Source: an uncultured Collinsella sp. (GTDB taxonomy: Bacteria; Actinomycetota; Coriobacteriia; Coriobacteriales; Coriobacteriaceae). From it: 64,000 nucleotides of DNA. Below the pieces are notes generated by a model. That model saw nothing but the letters and a program-made list of their open reading frames with translations, did no database searches and was not told the origin of the DNA. Position numbers and translations under genes: made by a program. The stretch is from positions 23,016 through 87,015 of the forward strand of contig CATXJW010000004.1 in assembly GCA_958370325.1 (NCBI GenBank), written 5' to 3'. This document shows positions 8,124 through 17,428 of this stretch, one piece after another. Each line of letters begins with the position of its first letter. Positions within the stretch are counted from its first letter, which is position 1.

Positions 8124-9609
8124 CTTGGTCGTTGCGTTCGCGCGCGGTGGCGCCGGCGGTAAAGCTTAATCCCTTGACGAGCGCGTTCTTGCCGTACTTG
8201 CCTTTCACGGCCAGGACGGCGCGCGCCAGGTCGCGCTCGCGCTCATCGGCCTCGATATCGCTGAACAGATCGATGGTGGCAAATTCCTCGGGCATGAGGT
8301 TGCCAAATCCCAGGTTGATGCGCTTGACCGGTCGTTTGGGATCGACCGTTTGTGCCCAAAGGCCATCGAAATACCCCATGAGCTTCTTAAACGAATTAGT
8401 GCGCTCGGGCAGCTTGCGCGAGGCGTTGGAGTGCGCAAAGAGCGCGGCATAGCCACCACGCGGTTTGCCGCCGTGTTCGCCCACAAAGATGCCATCGATT
8501 GCCTGCGCTTCGCGCACCAGGCGACGCCTTTCGTCATCGCGCTGGACGGGCTTGGGAGCACGGGGCGCGAGCTCGGGGCCGTCGGTCGCTGCGGGTTCGA
8601 TGCCCGAGGTACTCGAGCGCAGGTGTCCGCAGCCGTCTATATACTGCGCCGTGCCGCTGGCGTTGAGCCGGCGTATGTCGGCGCGCTCGCTTGCATAGCC
8701 CACAAAGAGCGAGATGCTGTCGCACACCACGTGCTTGTCGATCAAATCCAGCACGGCGGCATCGACCATTTCGCGCAAGACGGTGTAGGCCTGCTCGTAG
8801 GCATAGCCCTTCGAGAGCACCTGCCCCGTGGTGGTCGAGGTCGCTTGCGGGCGATAGGCTTGGATATCGGCGATGGTCGTTGGCTCACGCCCAAAGGCGT
8901 GGTCGATAAGATATTCGGCATTGACGCCGAGCTCATCGTACAGCAGGTTTTCGTCGAGCGCTGCGACGCCCATCAGATCGTAGACGCCGTACTTTTCGAG
9001 CCGCGCCGCCACGCCGGGGCCGATGCCCCAGATATCGGTGATGGGGCGATGGGGCCAGATCTCCTTGCGGAAGGTCTCGTCGTCGAGTATGCCGATGCGG
9101 CTGGGTACGTGCTTGGCGGTAATGTCGAGCGCTACCTTGGCCTGGAATAGGTTGGGGCCGATACCGACCGTCGCCGTGACGCCGGTACGCGCGAGGACTT
9201 CGTCGCGTAACATGCAGGCGAACCCTTCGGCATCGGTATGGTAGAGGTCTAGATAGGGCGTCACGTCGATAAAACACTCGTCGATTGAATAGACGTGAAT
9301 GTCTTGCGGGCTCACGTATTCCAGATAGATGCCGTAGATTTGCGCCGACACCTCCATATAGTGCTGCATGCGCGGCACCGCCTTGATGTAGTCGATGCCA
9401 TCGGGAATCTCGAACAGGCGGCAGCGGTTGTGTATCCCGAGGTCCTTCATGGACTGCGTGATGGCGAGGCAGATGGTCGTGCGCCCGCGCGATTCGTCGG
9501 CAACGACCAGGTTGGTGGTGAGCGGATCGAGCCCACGATCGACGCACTCGACGCTGGCATAAAACGTCTTGAGGTCGATGCAGATGTAGGTGTGCTGCTC
9601 GTGCGCCAC
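8104..9609 (-). CDS. Y-family translesion DNA polymerase (UmuC/DinB-like)
   Basis: 501 residues. The palm motifs ICIDLKTFYASVE and SIDECFIDV supply the acidic catalytic residues; a helix-hairpin-helix region (DIWGIGPGVAARLEKYG) and a little-finger domain follow. It copies damaged DNA in the SOS response. The frame is open to 9681, but that would place a promoter and LexA box inside the gene. GTG 9609, four bases after GGGAGGAA, is the better start. YolD follows with a 20-base overlap. Confidence 0.92.
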   Translation of the reverse strand: MAHEQHTYICIDLKTFYASVECVDRGLDPLTTNLVVADESRGRTTICLAITQSMKDLGIHNRCRLFEIPDGIDYIKAVPRMQHYMEVSAQIYGIYLEYVSPQDIHVYSIDECFIDVTPYLDLYHTDAEGFACMLRDEVLARTGVTATVGIGPNLFQAKVALDITAKHVPSRIGILDDETFRKEIWPHRPITDIWGIGPGVAARLEKYGVYDLMGVAALDENLLYDELGVNAEYLIDHAFGREPTTIADIQAYRPQATSTTTGQVLSKGYAYEQAYTVLREMVDAAVLDLIDKHVVCDSISLFVGYASERADIRRLNASGTAQYIDGCGHLRSSTSGIEPAATDGPELAPRAPKPVQRDDERRRLVREAQAIDGIFVGEHGGKPRGGYAALFAHSNASRKLPERTNSFKKLMGYFDGLWAQTVDPKRPVKRINLGFGNLMPEEFATIDLFSDIEADERERDLARAVLAVKGKYGKNALVKGLSFTAGATARERNDQVGGHRA

Positions 9610-9638
9610 GCTTCCTCCCATCAAACACATGTTCTTAT

Positions 9639-9681
9639 CGAATACATGTTCGATAATACCCGCTTGCGCGGACATCGTCAA
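9639..9681 (-). promoter_or_regulatory. SOS promoter and LexA box of the polymerase-yolD operon
   Basis: On the minus strand TTGACG (9681-9676) and TATTAT (9658-9653) are separated by exactly 17 bases. Directly downstream lies CGAACATGTATTCG (9652-9639), a near-perfect Gram-positive LexA box (CGAAC-N4-GTTCG type) covering the predicted transcription start. The GTG start is 30 bases further on. Confidence 0.85.
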
Positions 9682-9831
9682 AACCTGTCCCTCTTTGGCG
9701 GGTATGGTCGTGCGGTTGCATCGGGTTTTTAACGCAGCTCTAAAGAGCGCGAAACAGCTCAGAAAACCTCGCTTCGTAGCATGAGCCTAACGATTGATAC
9801 CGCCTATACGCACGGAAGGGTTGTGGGGATA

Positions 9832-10356
9832 ATGGTCAACTATGGGTTTGGTATGCCGACGCGCTTGGTTGCAGATGGGGATGTGGCTCGCTGGTGCGGG
9901 CGATTGGTTGCCCACTATGGCGGCACCAAGGCACTGGTCGTGCTGGGAGGCGACAAGCACACGCGTGATGAGCTCGTTTCGGCGGCGCTGGGCTCGCTCG
10001 ATCGCGCCCTGCTCGAGCGCGTGCTTTTCCGCTGCGGTCTGGTCGGGGGCGACGGGGGAGACGAGCTGATCGACGAAGCCGTGGCCTTGGCGACCGACGA
10101 AGGCGTGGACTTTGTCCTGGCGATCGGCGATGCCGATACTGCCGGCTTTGCGCGCGAGCTCGCCCGTCGTATGGCGGCGCTCGATGCCGGTGAGGACGGC
10201 TTTGTGCCTTATGGATGCATCGTCTCCGAGGGAAAAGTGCCCGCCGTTGTGGGTGCCGGCGAGGTTCCCGTTTTCGCCATTATCGCGCCCGAACTGCTGG
10301 AGGGCATTGGGTCTCCTCTGCGTGAGTTGCTCGGCAGCGTGTGCGCCGCGGCCTAA
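9832..10356 (+). CDS. Short iron-containing alcohol dehydrogenase-like protein
   Basis: 174 residues from ATG 9832. The sequence resembles the N-terminal nucleotide-binding half of Fe-ADH/BdhA enzymes: MVNYGFGMPTRLV opening, YGGTKALVVLGGDKH, then EGVDFVLAIGDADTAGFARE where the family has 'VDFVLAVGGGSxIDTAK'. The C-terminal metal-binding half is absent, as are the GGGS glycines, so it is unlikely to be a working dehydrogenase. It may be a stable truncated paralogue. ATG 9781 lacks a ribosome site and is rejected. Confidence 0.6.
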   Translation: MVNYGFGMPTRLVADGDVARWCGRLVAHYGGTKALVVLGGDKHTRDELVSAALGSLDRALLERVLFRCGLVGGDGGDELIDEAVALATDEGVDFVLAIGDADTAGFARELARRMAALDAGEDGFVPYGCIVSEGKVPAVVGAGEVPVFAIIAPELLEGIGSPLRELLGSVCAAA

Positions 10357-10369
10357 TATTTACCATAAA

Positions 10370-10430
10370 GGGATAGGTTCTTTTTGATTGGTAAAGCGTT
10401 TGACCTGCCAAAATAAACCTGTCCCTTTTT
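10370..10430 (+). terminator. Terminator-like hairpin containing the AACCTGTCCC motif
   Basis: GGGATAGGTT (10370-10379) pairs with AACCTGTCCC (10416-10425) with one mismatch; five T follow. It sits after the Fe-ADH-like gene. The AACCTGTCCC motif recurs at 9682, 52031 and, altered, near 50819, so this may be a repeat recruited as terminator. Confidence 0.5.
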
Positions 10431-10555
10431 GGCCGGTCGCCGTTTGGGGGCGGATTGGCAACGCTCGCTGATTACGGTCTTGACCTGCGTTAGAATAGGG
10501 GCATCTGATTATCCGGGCGCATGGAGGTATGCGCCCGTATGTTGAGGAGGACTTT

Positions 10556-12250
10556 ATGGCAACTGTTGCCGCACCTATCGACGCTACGTCGACCGCCGCT
10601 TGGAAGGCGCTCGAGGCCCATCAGGAGAAGCTCGAGGCCGAGGGTATCGACCTTAAGGCCTGGTTTGCTGCCGATGCAGAGCGCGTGAACAAGCTGAGCT
10701 TTGACGCCGGTGACCTGCACTTCGACCTGTCCAAGAACCTGGTGACCGATGAGACCGTCAAGCTGCTGTGCGATCTTGCCCGCGAGGTGAAGCTCGAGGA
10801 GCGCCGCGACGCCATGTTCTCCGGCGAGCACATCAACACCACCGAGGACCGCGCCGTCCTGCACACCGCACTGCGCCGCCCGGCAAGCGAGAAGGGACAG
10901 CTCATCGTCGACGGCCAGGATGTTGTCGCCGACGTGCACGAGGTTCTCGATCGCATGTATGCCTTCGCCGAGCGCGTGCGCTCCGGTGAGTGGAAGGGCG
11001 TTACCGGCAAGAAGATCGAGCACCTGGTGTCCATCGGCATCGGCGGCTCCGATCTGGGCCCGGTCATGGCTTACGAGGCCCTGCGTCCCTATGCCGACGC
11101 CGGTATCGACTGCCGCTATATCTCCAACATCGACCCCAACGATCAGGCCGAGAAGCTCAAGGGTTTGGATCCCGAGACCACGCTCGTGATTATCGTCTCC
11201 AAGACCTTTACCACGCTCGAGACCCTTACCAATGCTCGCGAGGTCAAGACCTGGATGCTCGAGCAGCTCAAGGCTCAGGGCGCCATCGATGGCTCCGATG
11301 AGCAGAACGCCGAGGCCGTGGCCAAGCACTTCGTTGCCGTTTCCACTGCACTCGAGAAGGTTGAGGCCTTCGGTATCGACCCCGCCAACGCCTTCGGCTT
11401 CTGGAACTGGGTCGGCGGCCGCTACTCCGTCGACTCCGCCGTGGGCCTGTCGCTGATCGTCGTGCTCGGCCCCGAGCGTTTCCAGCAGTTCCTCGAGGGC
11501 TTCCACGCCATCGATGAGTACTTCTGCAACACCCCGCTCGAGAACAACGCCGTCGCGCTGATGGGTTTGTTCAACGTCTGGTACGTCAACTTCTTCGGTT
11601 CCAAGAGCCACGCCGTGCTGCCGTACTGCCAGTACCTGCACCGTTTCCCGGCCTACCTGCAGCAGCTCACCATGGAGTCCAACGGCAAGCACGTCCGCTG
11701 GGACGGCAGCGCTGTGACCTCCGATACCGGTGAGATCTTCTGGGGCGAGCCCGGCACCAACGGTCAGCACGCCTTCTACCAGCTGCTGCACCAGGGCACC
11801 GTGGTGGTCCCGGCTGACTTTATCGCTTTCGCCAACACCGCCAACCCCGCAACCGACAGCGGTCAGGACGTGCACGAGCTGTTCCTGGGCAACTTCCTGG
11901 CCCAGACCAAGGCGCTCGCCTTTGGTAAGACGGCCGATGAGGTGCGCGCCGAGGGCACGCCCGAGCAGATCGTCCCGGCCCGCTGCTTTGAGGGCAACCG
12001 TCCGACGACCTCGATCTTTGGCGACACGCTGACCCCGTTCGCACTCGGCGAGCTTATCGCCCTGTACGAGCACATCACGTTTGTCGAGGGCACGGTCTGG
12101 GGCATCGACTCCTACGACCAGTGGGGCGTCGAGCTGGGCAAGCAGCTTGCCAAGCAGATCACCCCGGCCTTCCACGACGACGCCGCCAAGGCCGAGCAGG
12201 ACGCTTCGACCCAGGCGCTCATCGAGTTCTACCGCGCTCACCGCAAGTAG
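10556..12250 (+). CDS. pgi: Glucose-6-phosphate isomerase
   Basis: 564-residue cytoplasmic enzyme converting glucose-6-phosphate and fructose-6-phosphate. Visible motifs: the SIS phosphate-binding [27 protein letters not shown], the active-site [18 protein letters not shown] and the LTMESNGK block. Length fits the long-form family. ATG 10556 follows GAGGAGGAC; in-frame GTG 10529 is upstream of that site. Single gene, closed by a terminator shared with the convergent gene at 12352. Confidence 0.97.
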   Translation: MATVAAPIDATSTAAWKALEAHQEKLEAEGIDLKAWFAADAERVNKLSFDAGDLHFDLSKNLVTDETVKLLCDLAREVKLEERRDAMFSGEHINTTEDRAVLHTALRRPASEKGQLIVDGQDVVADVHEVLDRMYAFAERVRSGEWKGVTGKKIEHLVSIGIGGSDLGPVMAYEALRPYADAGIDCRYISNIDPNDQAEKLKGLDPETTLVIIVSKTFTTLETLTNAREVKTWMLEQLKAQGAIDGSDEQNAEAVAKHFVAVSTALEKVEAFGIDPANAFGFWNWVGGRYSVDSAVGLSLIVVLGPERFQQFLEGFHAIDEYFCNTPLENNAVALMGLFNVWYVNFFGSKSHAVLPYCQYLHRFPAYLQQLTMESNGKHVRWDGSAVTSDTGEIFWGEPGTNGQHAFYQLLHQGTVVVPADFIAFANTANPATDSGQDVHELFLGNFLAQTKALAFGKTADEVRAEGTPEQIVPARCFEGNRPTTSIFGDTLTPFALGELIALYEHITFVEGTVWGIDSYDQWGVELGKQLAKQITPAFHDDAAKAEQDASTQALIEFYRAHRK

Positions 12251-12281
12251 GATTCGCTGCGATAAGTAACGCATAGCTGAC

Positions 12282-12316
12282 AAGGGCCCGTATCCGTTGG
12301 GATGCGGGCTCTTGCT
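12282..12316. terminator. Terminator between pgi and the convergent VirD4-like gene
   Basis: GGGCCCGTATCC and GGATGCGGGCTC form a 12-base stem around GTTG, followed by a short T-rich stretch on the plus strand. Confidence 0.7.
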
Positions 12317-12351
12317 GTTTGTGGTCGAGCGTGGCGGACTGCGCGGCGTTG

Positions 12352-13662
12352 TTAATGGGCGAATTCGACCTGGGTGGTGCCTCGCTGCGCTTCGGGTAGT
12401 TCCCCGTACAGCGGATGGTCCTCGAGCCTAAAGCGTTCGACCTGCTCGGGGGCGCGACCGCGCACAAAGAGCCATGAGCGATCGATCGGCGTCGCCATAA
12501 GCGTGCTGGGCAATGCGTCGGCTCGGTCGGAAAACACTCGGGCGCTCTCGGGGTCTTGGAACGCCAGCACCAGATGCGCGTCGCAGTTGCCCATGATGGA
12601 GCGTGCGCGTGCCTCGCCGTAGAGCGCATCGAGCTGATTGGTCGACTGCAGCAGCAGCGTTGCCCAGATGTTGCGGCTTCGGATAATCGAGAGCACGTTG
12701 TCGATCTGGGGAATCTGCAGGTTTGCGAAATCGTCGAGCATGAAGCGCACGGGCACGGGCAGGCTGCCGTCGGGCTGCTTGTCGGCCTCGCGCATGAGAC
12801 CCATAAACGCCTGCGTAATAAAGAGGCTGGTCAGTGGGTCGAGATTGCGGTCGATATCGCTCACGGTTACAAACAGGGCGCAAGGGGCGTGTCCCATGGA
12901 GGCGAAGTCCACCTGATGGCATTCCTGATAGAGCTGTGTCGCGCCGTCGAACCCCAGGCACATGACCTTTTCGGCGAGAATGCCGACGATGCTTGCGTGC
13001 ATGCGCTCGGCGCTTTGCGTAATGGCGTAGCGACGCCAGAGCGAGAGGGCATAGCTTTGGGGGTCGGTCGTGATCAGGTCATCGAACAATCGGCCCGTGG
13101 CGCCGTCCTCCAGGTGCTCGATGAGCTTGATGACCGAGCAGATCGTCTGCTCGTCGGCGGGCAGCTGCTCTGTGACGTAGGCGATGAAACACGACAGCAG
13201 ATTTGCTGCCGCATGATCCCAAAAAGGCTGGTTGTTGTCCTCGATGGGGCAGATTGCCTTTGCCACCGAGAGGATGTCCTGCTGGTTGGGCCTGCCGTCC
13301 GCCTTGCGGCGAATATGCCTCAGGGGGTTGTAGCCGCAGCGCTCGATGCCGTGCGCAAGGGCCGGGGCGTTGTTAAGATCGGCGAAGTTGAGGCATTGCA
13401 CAAGGTAGCCGTGGGCCGCCAGTACGGGACCCACTTCGCGACAGAGCGTGCCCTTGGTATCGAGCACGATATAGCTTGCATTCATCTGCAGCAAGTTGGG
13501 CTTGAGGACGTTTCGGGTCTTGCCGGCTCCCGAAGGGCCGATCACGAGCGCGTTGTTGTTGAGCCCCGTTTGGCGGGTGTCGCAGGACAGTGAACGACCT
13601 TTGGCGAGGATGGTGGTCGATGCGGACTTGGATGCGGTGAGTCGGCTGGCGAGGTTAGACAT
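12352..13662 (-). CDS. VirD4/TraG-family coupling ATPase without membrane anchor
   Basis: 436 residues. Walker A VIGPSGAGKTRNVLKPN, the family block YIVLDTKGTLCREVG, CGYNPLRHI and Walker B VRFMLDDFANLQIPQ (DD rather than the usual DE) identify a type IV coupling protein relative. Typical VirD4/TraG proteins are about 600 residues with two N-terminal helices; those are missing here. ATG 13662 has AGGAG eight bases upstream and overlaps the ClpP gene by 8 bases. No relaxase or mating-pore gene is near, so a role other than conjugation is possible. Confidence 0.85.
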   Translation of the reverse strand: MSNLASRLTASKSASTTILAKGRSLSCDTRQTGLNNNALVIGPSGAGKTRNVLKPNLLQMNASYIVLDTKGTLCREVGPVLAAHGYLVQCLNFADLNNAPALAHGIERCGYNPLRHIRRKADGRPNQQDILSVAKAICPIEDNNQPFWDHAAANLLSCFIAYVTEQLPADEQTICSVIKLIEHLEDGATGRLFDDLITTDPQSYALSLWRRYAITQSAERMHASIVGILAEKVMCLGFDGATQLYQECHQVDFASMGHAPCALFVTVSDIDRNLDPLTSLFITQAFMGLMREADKQPDGSLPVPVRFMLDDFANLQIPQIDNVLSIIRSRNIWATLLLQSTNQLDALYGEARARSIMGNCDAHLVLAFQDPESARVFSDRADALPSTLMATPIDRSWLFVRGRAPEQVERFRLEDHPLYGELPEAQRGTTQVEFAH

Positions 13663-14272
13663 GGGCGATCTCCTTGGTGGTCGAGAGGATTCCGTGGGCA
13701 AAGCCGAGCTCGACGGCGCGCTCGGCCGAAAGGTAGGTGTCTTTTGCGGTGAGGGATTGGATGCGCTTGAGCGGGAGGCCGCTGCGGTCCGAGAGGATCT
13801 GCGTGAGGGTCTTGCGGGTCTGCATAAGGCGCCGGCTGGTCTGCTGCATCGCAAGCGCCGAGCCGCCTGCCCCCTGGGGGATCAGTGGGTCGTGAATCAT
13901 GAGCTCTGCATGGGGAGCCATGCGGCGATCGTCGCCGCCCATAAAGATCACGGCGCCCATGGATGCAGCGAATTCGAGGCAGACGGTGTGGACGGGGCAC
14001 GATGCGAGCTGCATGGTGTCATAGATCGCAAGACCCGCTCGCACACTTCCTCCGGTGCTGGCGATGAATATGGTGATGGGACGGCAGGGGTCGGCGGCAT
14101 CGAGCAGGCGGATCTGCTGGCAAAGGTCGTGGGCCATCGGGGTTTCGATGTTTCCCGTGACGGAGAGTTCGCGGCGGGCGAGCATCTCATCGTAAATGCT
14201 GGTGAGCGTGATGCCTCGGGCGGATTCGCGCATGGTGAGGGGGCTGATGATGGGGGATTGACAAGTGTCCAT
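13655..14272 (-). CDS. ClpP-like serine protease
   Basis: 205 residues from ATG 14272 (AAAGGAG upstream). The ClpP fold is clear: FIASTGGSVRAGLAIYDTMQ, the nucleophile in EFAASMGAVIF (Ser about 104), His in ELMIHDPLIPQGAGG (about 127) and Asp in AKDTYLSAERAVELGFAHGI (about 178). The full catalytic triad is kept, but flanking residues differ from housekeeping ClpP, like plasmid and phage-borne forms. It is followed by the VirD4-like ATPase with an 8-base overlap. No Clp ATPase gene is adjacent. Confidence 0.88.
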   Translation of the reverse strand: MDTCQSPIISPLTMRESARGITLTSIYDEMLARRELSVTGNIETPMAHDLCQQIRLLDAADPCRPITIFIASTGGSVRAGLAIYDTMQLASCPVHTVCLEFAASMGAVIFMGGDDRRMAPHAELMIHDPLIPQGAGGSALAMQQTSRRLMQTRKTLTQILSDRSGLPLKRIQSLTAKDTYLSAERAVELGFAHGILSTTKEIAHV

Positions 14273-14335
14273 GAGGACTCCTTTCTGGTTGGTTGGGTTG
14301 TGGGATGGGTTGCTGCCCACGGAGGGGCTGGCGGG

Positions 14336-15226
14336 CTACAGGGTTCGTCCGAGTCTGAGATCGAGCTCGGTTGTGGGGCAGGCTACCTGTTCGTGCGGCT
14401 CGCAAGCGCCAAGAGCTCCAAAGCGATGGAGCGTTGCGATGGGCGTGGTGTATACGAGCCGTAGCTGATGCTCCACCGGGGCGCGTTCGCCATTTTTGTA
14501 ATGAGCCGCGTAGTACTGCGCGATGCTGGCGTTCATCTCGCTGCCATTGCGATGGCGCTCAAACTGGCGTCTGCAGGTCTCGATGATCTTTGCTACCGAC
14601 TTGGGTGCCGTCGCGGGAACAAGGGCGAGATAGCCCTCAAATAGCTCGTTGATGCTCAGGAGGCACAGCAGGTCGATCAGCGTCCTTATGGCTGCTCCCT
14701 CGGCGGAAAAGTGCGCGGTCATGCGGTTATATCGGTCGCGGTCGACGATGGCAGCATGGGGTCTTGGAGTTTTCTGCCCCGTGGTCCCGGGCTTTTGCCG
14801 CGCCTGTGTATTGAGCTCGACGTTGCAGCGCTTGAGGCCGTCCAACGGAAGGAACAGTGCGGTGCGCAGGGTGTTCCGCTTGCTTTCGAGTTCATGACGC
14901 TCGTCGGGTTCCCATTCGAGCTTGAGTTTCGTGTCGAGCGCCGTAAGCATATGGGCTAGGCAGCCTACGGTAAGAACGTACGAGTCGTTGTCGCGTTTTG
15001 GGGCATAGGGGTCTGTCAGCTTGCGAATGTCGGGGTCGCCCATGATCTTTGTGCAGCGCTTCAGCAGTTGAGGGTGATCGGCCAAGATCGTCGCGAGCGG
15101 TAGCGACGCGTAGTTCTTGATGGTCGCGGCGGCAAAGGCGGCGTCATATTCGTTTGCATACGCTCGCTCAATGCGGGCATCCAGAATGCTTTTCTTATCG
15201 CCGTCTTCAGCGTGGTGGTTTGTCAT
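14336..15226 (-). CDS. Uncharacterised protein, first gene of the ClpP/VirD4 trio
   Basis: 296 residues from ATG 15226 (GGAGAA upstream). I do not recognise a family. It is soluble and mostly helical by appearance, with an acidic, Asn/His-rich start, a basic middle (QKPGTTGQKTPRPHAAIVDR) and a C-terminal TPIATLHRFGALGACEPHEQ segment. No signal peptide or membrane helix. It lies 63 bases before the ClpP-like gene in the same direction, so it is probably its operon partner. Confidence 0.7.
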   Translation of the reverse strand: MTNHHAEDGDKKSILDARIERAYANEYDAAFAAATIKNYASLPLATILADHPQLLKRCTKIMGDPDIRKLTDPYAPKRDNDSYVLTVGCLAHMLTALDTKLKLEWEPDERHELESKRNTLRTALFLPLDGLKRCNVELNTQARQKPGTTGQKTPRPHAAIVDRDRYNRMTAHFSAEGAAIRTLIDLLCLLSINELFEGYLALVPATAPKSVAKIIETCRRQFERHRNGSEMNASIAQYYAAHYKNGERAPVEHQLRLVYTTPIATLHRFGALGACEPHEQVACPTTELDLRLGRTL

Positions 15227-15712
15227 AGCTTCTCCAATCGGTTGATGTTCGTGCTGTTTGTTGATGTGTTGGTTGACGTGAGTGATGTGCTTGCCGTGGG
15301 TGATGTGCTGACGTTGGGGTGCTATGCGGTTTTCAATGAGCCCGTGAGGCGGTTGCTGCAGGGGCGGGGTGGGACTGCCCATGCAAGGCGGAAGGCATCG
15401 TGCTCAAAATCGAGACAGCAATGCCCGGGGTGCCTCACATATGGCAGTTACCTCATTAAGTTGTCATTTCGCTTGGGGCTGTACTTTGCCGATCTTCCTT
15501 CTCTTACACGCTAAAACTCAAACTGCATATGCTCGATCTACTTAAAACCGCAACGGCGGTCCTTTTTAACTTAAATGTCGGGATGCGTCTTTGCAAGCAC
15601 TTTTTTACTTCTTTCAAATGGGGTGGTTTTGCAACCGTCATGCGCTGCGCCGTGCGAACGTGCCCCGGCTCGGATAAGATGGTGCACGGAAAAACGATGC
15701 AAGGAGGCGCAT
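15227..15712. other. Intergenic region between divergent genes
   Basis: No supported gene in 486 bases. It must hold promoters for the minus-strand trio and for the HAD gene. A near-repeat GTG(A/G)GTGATGTGCT occurs twice about 18 bases apart around 15278-15310. A small hairpin (ACCGC-AACG-GCGGT, then T-run) lies at 15546-15567, a possible terminator of a short plus-strand transcript. The local sequence is more AT-rich near 15540-15610. Confidence 0.5.
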
Positions 15713-16555
15713 ATGGCAATTAAAGCCATCGCAATGGATATCGACGGTACGCTCACCAACGATCAAAAGGTTATCAGCCCACGCACGCGCGAGACGCTGC
15801 TCGCGGCGCAGGAGTCGGGTATTAAGCTCATCCTGGCTTCGGGTCGCCCCGCATGGGGGCTGCACGCCTTGGCGCAGGAGCTCGACCTTCAGAACCATGA
15901 TGGTCTGCTAGTTGCCTTTAATGGCGCGCATGTGGTCGACGCTCAGACCGATGAGGTGCTGTTCGATCAGGCTATGCCTGCCGACGAATTGCATCGCCTG
16001 ATTGATCACCTGCGCAATTTCGACGTGATTCCCATGATCTCGCTCGGTCGGGACCTGCACGTCGTGGACTCGTATCGCTGCATGATCACACTGCCTGACG
16101 GTTCGCAGAAGAATATCGTCAAGTATGAGCGCGATGCGTGCGACCTTAAGATCCGTGAGGTCGAGAGCTTGCATGAGGTCGTGGACGCTTATCCCGTGGA
16201 CAAGCTGCTGACGGCGGGCGATCCAGCCTACCTGCAGGCGCATTACGAGGAGATGTATGCGCCCTTTAAGCAGACGCTTTCGGGCATGTTTACGGCCGAC
16301 TGGTACTTTGAGTACACGGCGCCCGGTATCGACAAGGCCCGTGCGCTCGAGGGCGCCCTGTCCAAGCTGGGCATCGATGCCAGCGAGGTCGCTTCGTTTG
16401 GCGACGGCCAGAATGACAAGTCCATGATTGAGTGGGCGGGTACCGGTGTTGCCATGGGTAACGCCGTCGACGAGGTCAAGGCTGTGGCCCAGATGGTGAC
16501 CGCCAATAACAACGAAGACGGCATTGCAGTGGCACTTGACCAGCTGCTGGGTTAG
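15713..16555 (+). CDS. Cof-type HAD-IIB hydrolase
   Basis: 280-residue HAD-superfamily phosphatase of the Cof/YidA type. Motif I AMDIDGTLTND, motif II LILASGRP, motif III Lys in the GIDKARALEG segment, and motif IV VASFGDGQNDKSMIEWAG are intact. Such enzymes dephosphorylate sugar phosphates or flavin-related phosphates; the substrate is not known. ATG 15713 follows AAGGAGG. A strong hairpin terminator at 16579-16603 ends the gene just before a second HAD gene. Confidence 0.93.
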   Translation: MAIKAIAMDIDGTLTNDQKVISPRTRETLLAAQESGIKLILASGRPAWGLHALAQELDLQNHDGLLVAFNGAHVVDAQTDEVLFDQAMPADELHRLIDHLRNFDVIPMISLGRDLHVVDSYRCMITLPDGSQKNIVKYERDACDLKIREVESLHEVVDAYPVDKLLTAGDPAYLQAHYEEMYAPFKQTLSGMFTADWYFEYTAPGIDKARALEGALSKLGIDASEVASFGDGQNDKSMIEWAGTGVAMGNAVDEVKAVAQMVTANNNEDGIAVALDQLLG

Positions 16556-16578
16556 AATCGCCGATAGTGCATGGTTCG

Positions 16579-16603
16579 GGCGTCCGCTTGCGGGCGCCTT
16601 TTT
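16579..16603 (+). terminator. Rho-independent terminator after the Cof-type gene
   Basis: GGCGTCCGC pairs with GCGGGCGCC (one T-G wobble), followed by five T. It overlaps the leader of the next gene, so it could also act as a read-through attenuator. Confidence 0.8.
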
Positions 16604-16618
16604 GTTAGGGAGGGTGCC

Positions 16619-17278
16619 GTGTCCGCATTTCCGTTCGACGCCGTTATCTTTGACATGGACGGTGTCATTGTCGATACCGAGTATTACTACCTGGGCGAGA
16701 CTGCCGCGTTTGCCAAGGAGCTTGGGTTGAACCTGACCCAAGAGGAGCTGAACGGGCAGGTCGGTACCTCGCATCAGTTCTTTCTCCGCATGCTGGTCGA
16801 TTGGTTTGAGCGTGCCGGTAAGGGGCATTTTACTGGCGAGGAAGCGTTGGCCCGTTGGGATGAGTGGGCGCATAAACGTCCGCGCGACTATCAGGCTTTG
16901 ATTAACCCAGGCGCCGTGGATACGATTCGAGAGCTGCCGCGCCGCGGCGTTCGCGTGGCGCTTGCCAGCTCGTCGCCCATGGATAGCATCGAGGAAGTAC
17001 TCAATGCGTGCGGGCTGTCGGATGCCTTTGAGTATGTGGTGAGTGGCGAGCAGTTTAAGGAGAGCAAGCCCGAGCCCGACATCTACCTGCATGCGCTTGA
17101 CCTACTGGGGCTGCCCGCGAATCGCTGCTGCTGCGTTGAGGATTCGGTGCCTGGCATCACTGCCGGCAAGCGCGCCGGTCTGATAGTAATCGCCAAGCGT
17201 GAGGAGCGCTTTGGCTTTAGTCAGGACGCCGCGGATAAGATTATCGATCAGCTGCCGGACCTGCTCACGCTTTCTTAG
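16619..17278 (+). CDS. HAD-IA phosphatase, beta-phosphoglucomutase-like
   Basis: 219 residues from GTG 16619 behind GGGAGGG. Motif I FDMDGVIVDTE, motif II ALASSSPMD, motif III with KPEPDIYLHAL and motif IV CVEDSVPGITAGKRAGL are all present; a helical cap lies between I and II. The class includes beta-phosphoglucomutase and assorted sugar phosphatases; the substrate cannot be read from the sequence. Confidence 0.9.
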   Translation: MSAFPFDAVIFDMDGVIVDTEYYYLGETAAFAKELGLNLTQEELNGQVGTSHQFFLRMLVDWFERAGKGHFTGEEALARWDEWAHKRPRDYQALINPGAVDTIRELPRRGVRVALASSSPMDSIEEVLNACGLSDAFEYVVSGEQFKESKPEPDIYLHALDLLGLPANRCCCVEDSVPGITAGKRAGLIVIAKREERFGFSQDAADKIIDQLPDLLTLS

Positions 17279-17361
17279 GAGCGCGGTAGTTGCGCGTTTT
17301 TCGGGTCTGATGAGTAAATAGCCAACATTTTGGTGCGACACCTAGCATACTTTAAGCTAAT

Positions 17362-17402
17362 GCGGGCTTAAGGGCTTGTTGAATGCCCTTAAGCCCGTTT
17401 TA
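17362..17402 (+). terminator. Strong Rho-independent terminator before the GntR gene
   Basis: CGGGCTTAAGGGC (17363-17375) pairs perfectly with GCCCTTAAGCCCG, followed by TTTTAG. It isolates the catabolic cluster from the HAD genes. Confidence 0.88.
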
Positions 17403-17428
17403 GAATTAATTGTGCTGGGAGAGGGTAT

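Noticed and set aside
10490..12283. Open frame of 597 codons antisense to pgi
   Set aside because: It is a by-product of strong G/C third-position bias in pgi; the product has no recognisable domain and no ribosome site, while pgi on the other strand is certain.
15270..15320. Iteron-like GTGATGTGCT repeats suggesting a replication origin
   Set aside because: Only two imperfect units, and no replication initiator gene is nearby.
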